Source of the DNA: Streptococcus mitis | Lineage (GTDB): Bacteria > Bacillota > Bacilli > Lactobacillales > Streptococcaceae | DNA: 64,000 nt | Direction: 5' to 3' | Assembly: GCF_000722705.1 (NCBI RefSeq) | Contig: NZ_JPFW01000006.1 | Span: forward strand, 30,668-94,667 | In this document: positions 63,679 to 64,000 of the stretch, in pieces | How the letters are laid out: every line of letters starts with the position of its first letter | Position numbering within the stretch: the stretch's first letter is position 1 | Made by a program: the position numbers and the translations under genes | The notes under the pieces: model-generated | Database searches by the model: none | Seen by the model: only the letters and a program-made list of their open reading frames with translations | What the model was told of the DNA's origin: nothing

Positions 63679-63711
63679 AAGGCTGATAGTATTAATTTCA
63701 CTATCAGCCTT
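63679..63711 (-). terminator. terminator-like hairpin for the following minus-strand gene
   Basis: AAGGCTGATAGT and ACTATCAGCCTT form a perfect 12-pair stem; the T tract on the minus strand (TTATAATTAT) is weak. Confidence 0.6.
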
Positions 63712-63755
63712 ACAGGTTATTTAACGTTTCAGAAAAACTATAATGTCAAGATTAA

Positions 63756-64000
63756 CTAAACAGTATCTAATTCCTTCAAATAATTTTCTATCTTCATCAA
63801 CATTAAAGGATTGTTATAAATCTTACATAACTCTTTTGCTTCTATATAATAATTTTTGACTTGTTCTTTGTCTAGAAATTTGGCTCCAGCATTTCCTACA
63901 AGAATAAGTAGAGGAGCCAGTTGGTAGCTTGTCTGTCTTTGTTTACAGAGTTCAATCGTCTCAAGAGCTTCTTGGATGGCTTCGTTATATTTTTCCTTTG
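63756..64000 (-). CDS. TPR-type transcriptional regulator (Rgg/PlcR-like), C-terminal part
   Basis: The minus strand is open from the window edge to a TAG at 63756-63758, giving about 81 residues of helical repeats (YQLAPLLILVGNAG, EAKELCKIYNNPLMLMKIE) that look like the TPR peptide-binding tail of RRNPP-type regulators. The DNA-binding part lies outside the window, so the exact family is not settled. Confidence 0.6.
   Translation of the reverse strand, partial: KEKYNEAIQEALETIELCKQRQTSYQLAPLLILVGNAGAKFLDKEQVKNYYIEAKELCKIYNNPLMLMKIENYLKELDTV

Overview
This 64 kb window is low-GC Firmicute DNA whose gene order and proteins are those of the mitis group of Streptococcus. The backbone order (der, secA, a DAHP synthase pair, acpS, alr, recG, an acetylxylan esterase, the sialic acid cluster, nanR, pbp2B, recR, ddl, murF, ftsA, ftsZ, the ylm genes, divIVA, ileS, gpmA) is the pneumococcal one as I remember it. 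Several proteins (PBP2B, FtsA, NanA) look clearly different from the pneumococcal versions I know, so a S. mitis-like or S. pseudopneumoniae-like strain is at least as likely as S. pneumoniae itself. BOX repeats, an IS630-Spn1-like relic and IS200-type sequence support the mitis group.

Layout. 1-2.9 kb: the end of a nitroreductase gene, der, and a tandem pair of small membrane protein genes, the second preceded by a duplicated copy of the 3' end of der. 3-11.2 kb: housekeeping genes (secA, two DAHP synthases, acpS-alr-recG). 11.2-11.5 kb: a BOX element and a tiny transcription unit encoding a 20-residue peptide. 11.6-33.7 kb: a complete sialic acid regulon. It encodes the sialidases NanA and NanB, two ABC sugar importers, two YhcH-type proteins, a NanOx-like oxidoreductase, NanE, a neuraminate lyase, a ROK kinase and a DUF624 protein. 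Four of its promoters share one design in which a catabolite-control-like operator starts exactly on the -35 hexamer. 33.7-42.0 kb: an accessory island between two near-identical terminator hairpins, holding a decayed IS630, an IS200, a two-component system, the wreck of a lacticin-481-type lantibiotic locus whose immunity transporter survives, paralogous small membrane proteins, and a RelB/ParE-type toxin-antitoxin pair. 42.0-58.9 kb: nanR, then cell wall and division genes and T-box-regulated ileS. 59-64 kb: gpmA, a BOX-flanked FtsX-like ABC exporter, an IS200 right-end relic and the end of a TPR-type regulator gene.

How the genes work together. NanA and NanB release sialic acid, NanB as 2,7-anhydro-Neu5Ac. 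The ABC importers take the products up, the oxidoreductase can return the anhydro form to Neu5Ac, and lyase, ROK kinase and NanE carry it to GlcNAc-6-phosphate. NanR and a CcpA-like input would set expression.

Most notable features: (1) NanA is a 1961-residue chimera with two trypsin/V8-like serine protease domains, each with an intact triad, ahead of the lectin and sialidase domains; (2) a lantibiotic precursor truncated by a deletion that joins it to the tail of its own transporter gene, leaving regulators and immunity genes; (3) the satC permease gene is out of frame at an A7 tract; (4) a histidine kinase whose C-terminus is encoded by the end of an IS200 element; (5) cassette-like duplication downstream of der. 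I saw no tRNA, rRNA or CRISPR array.
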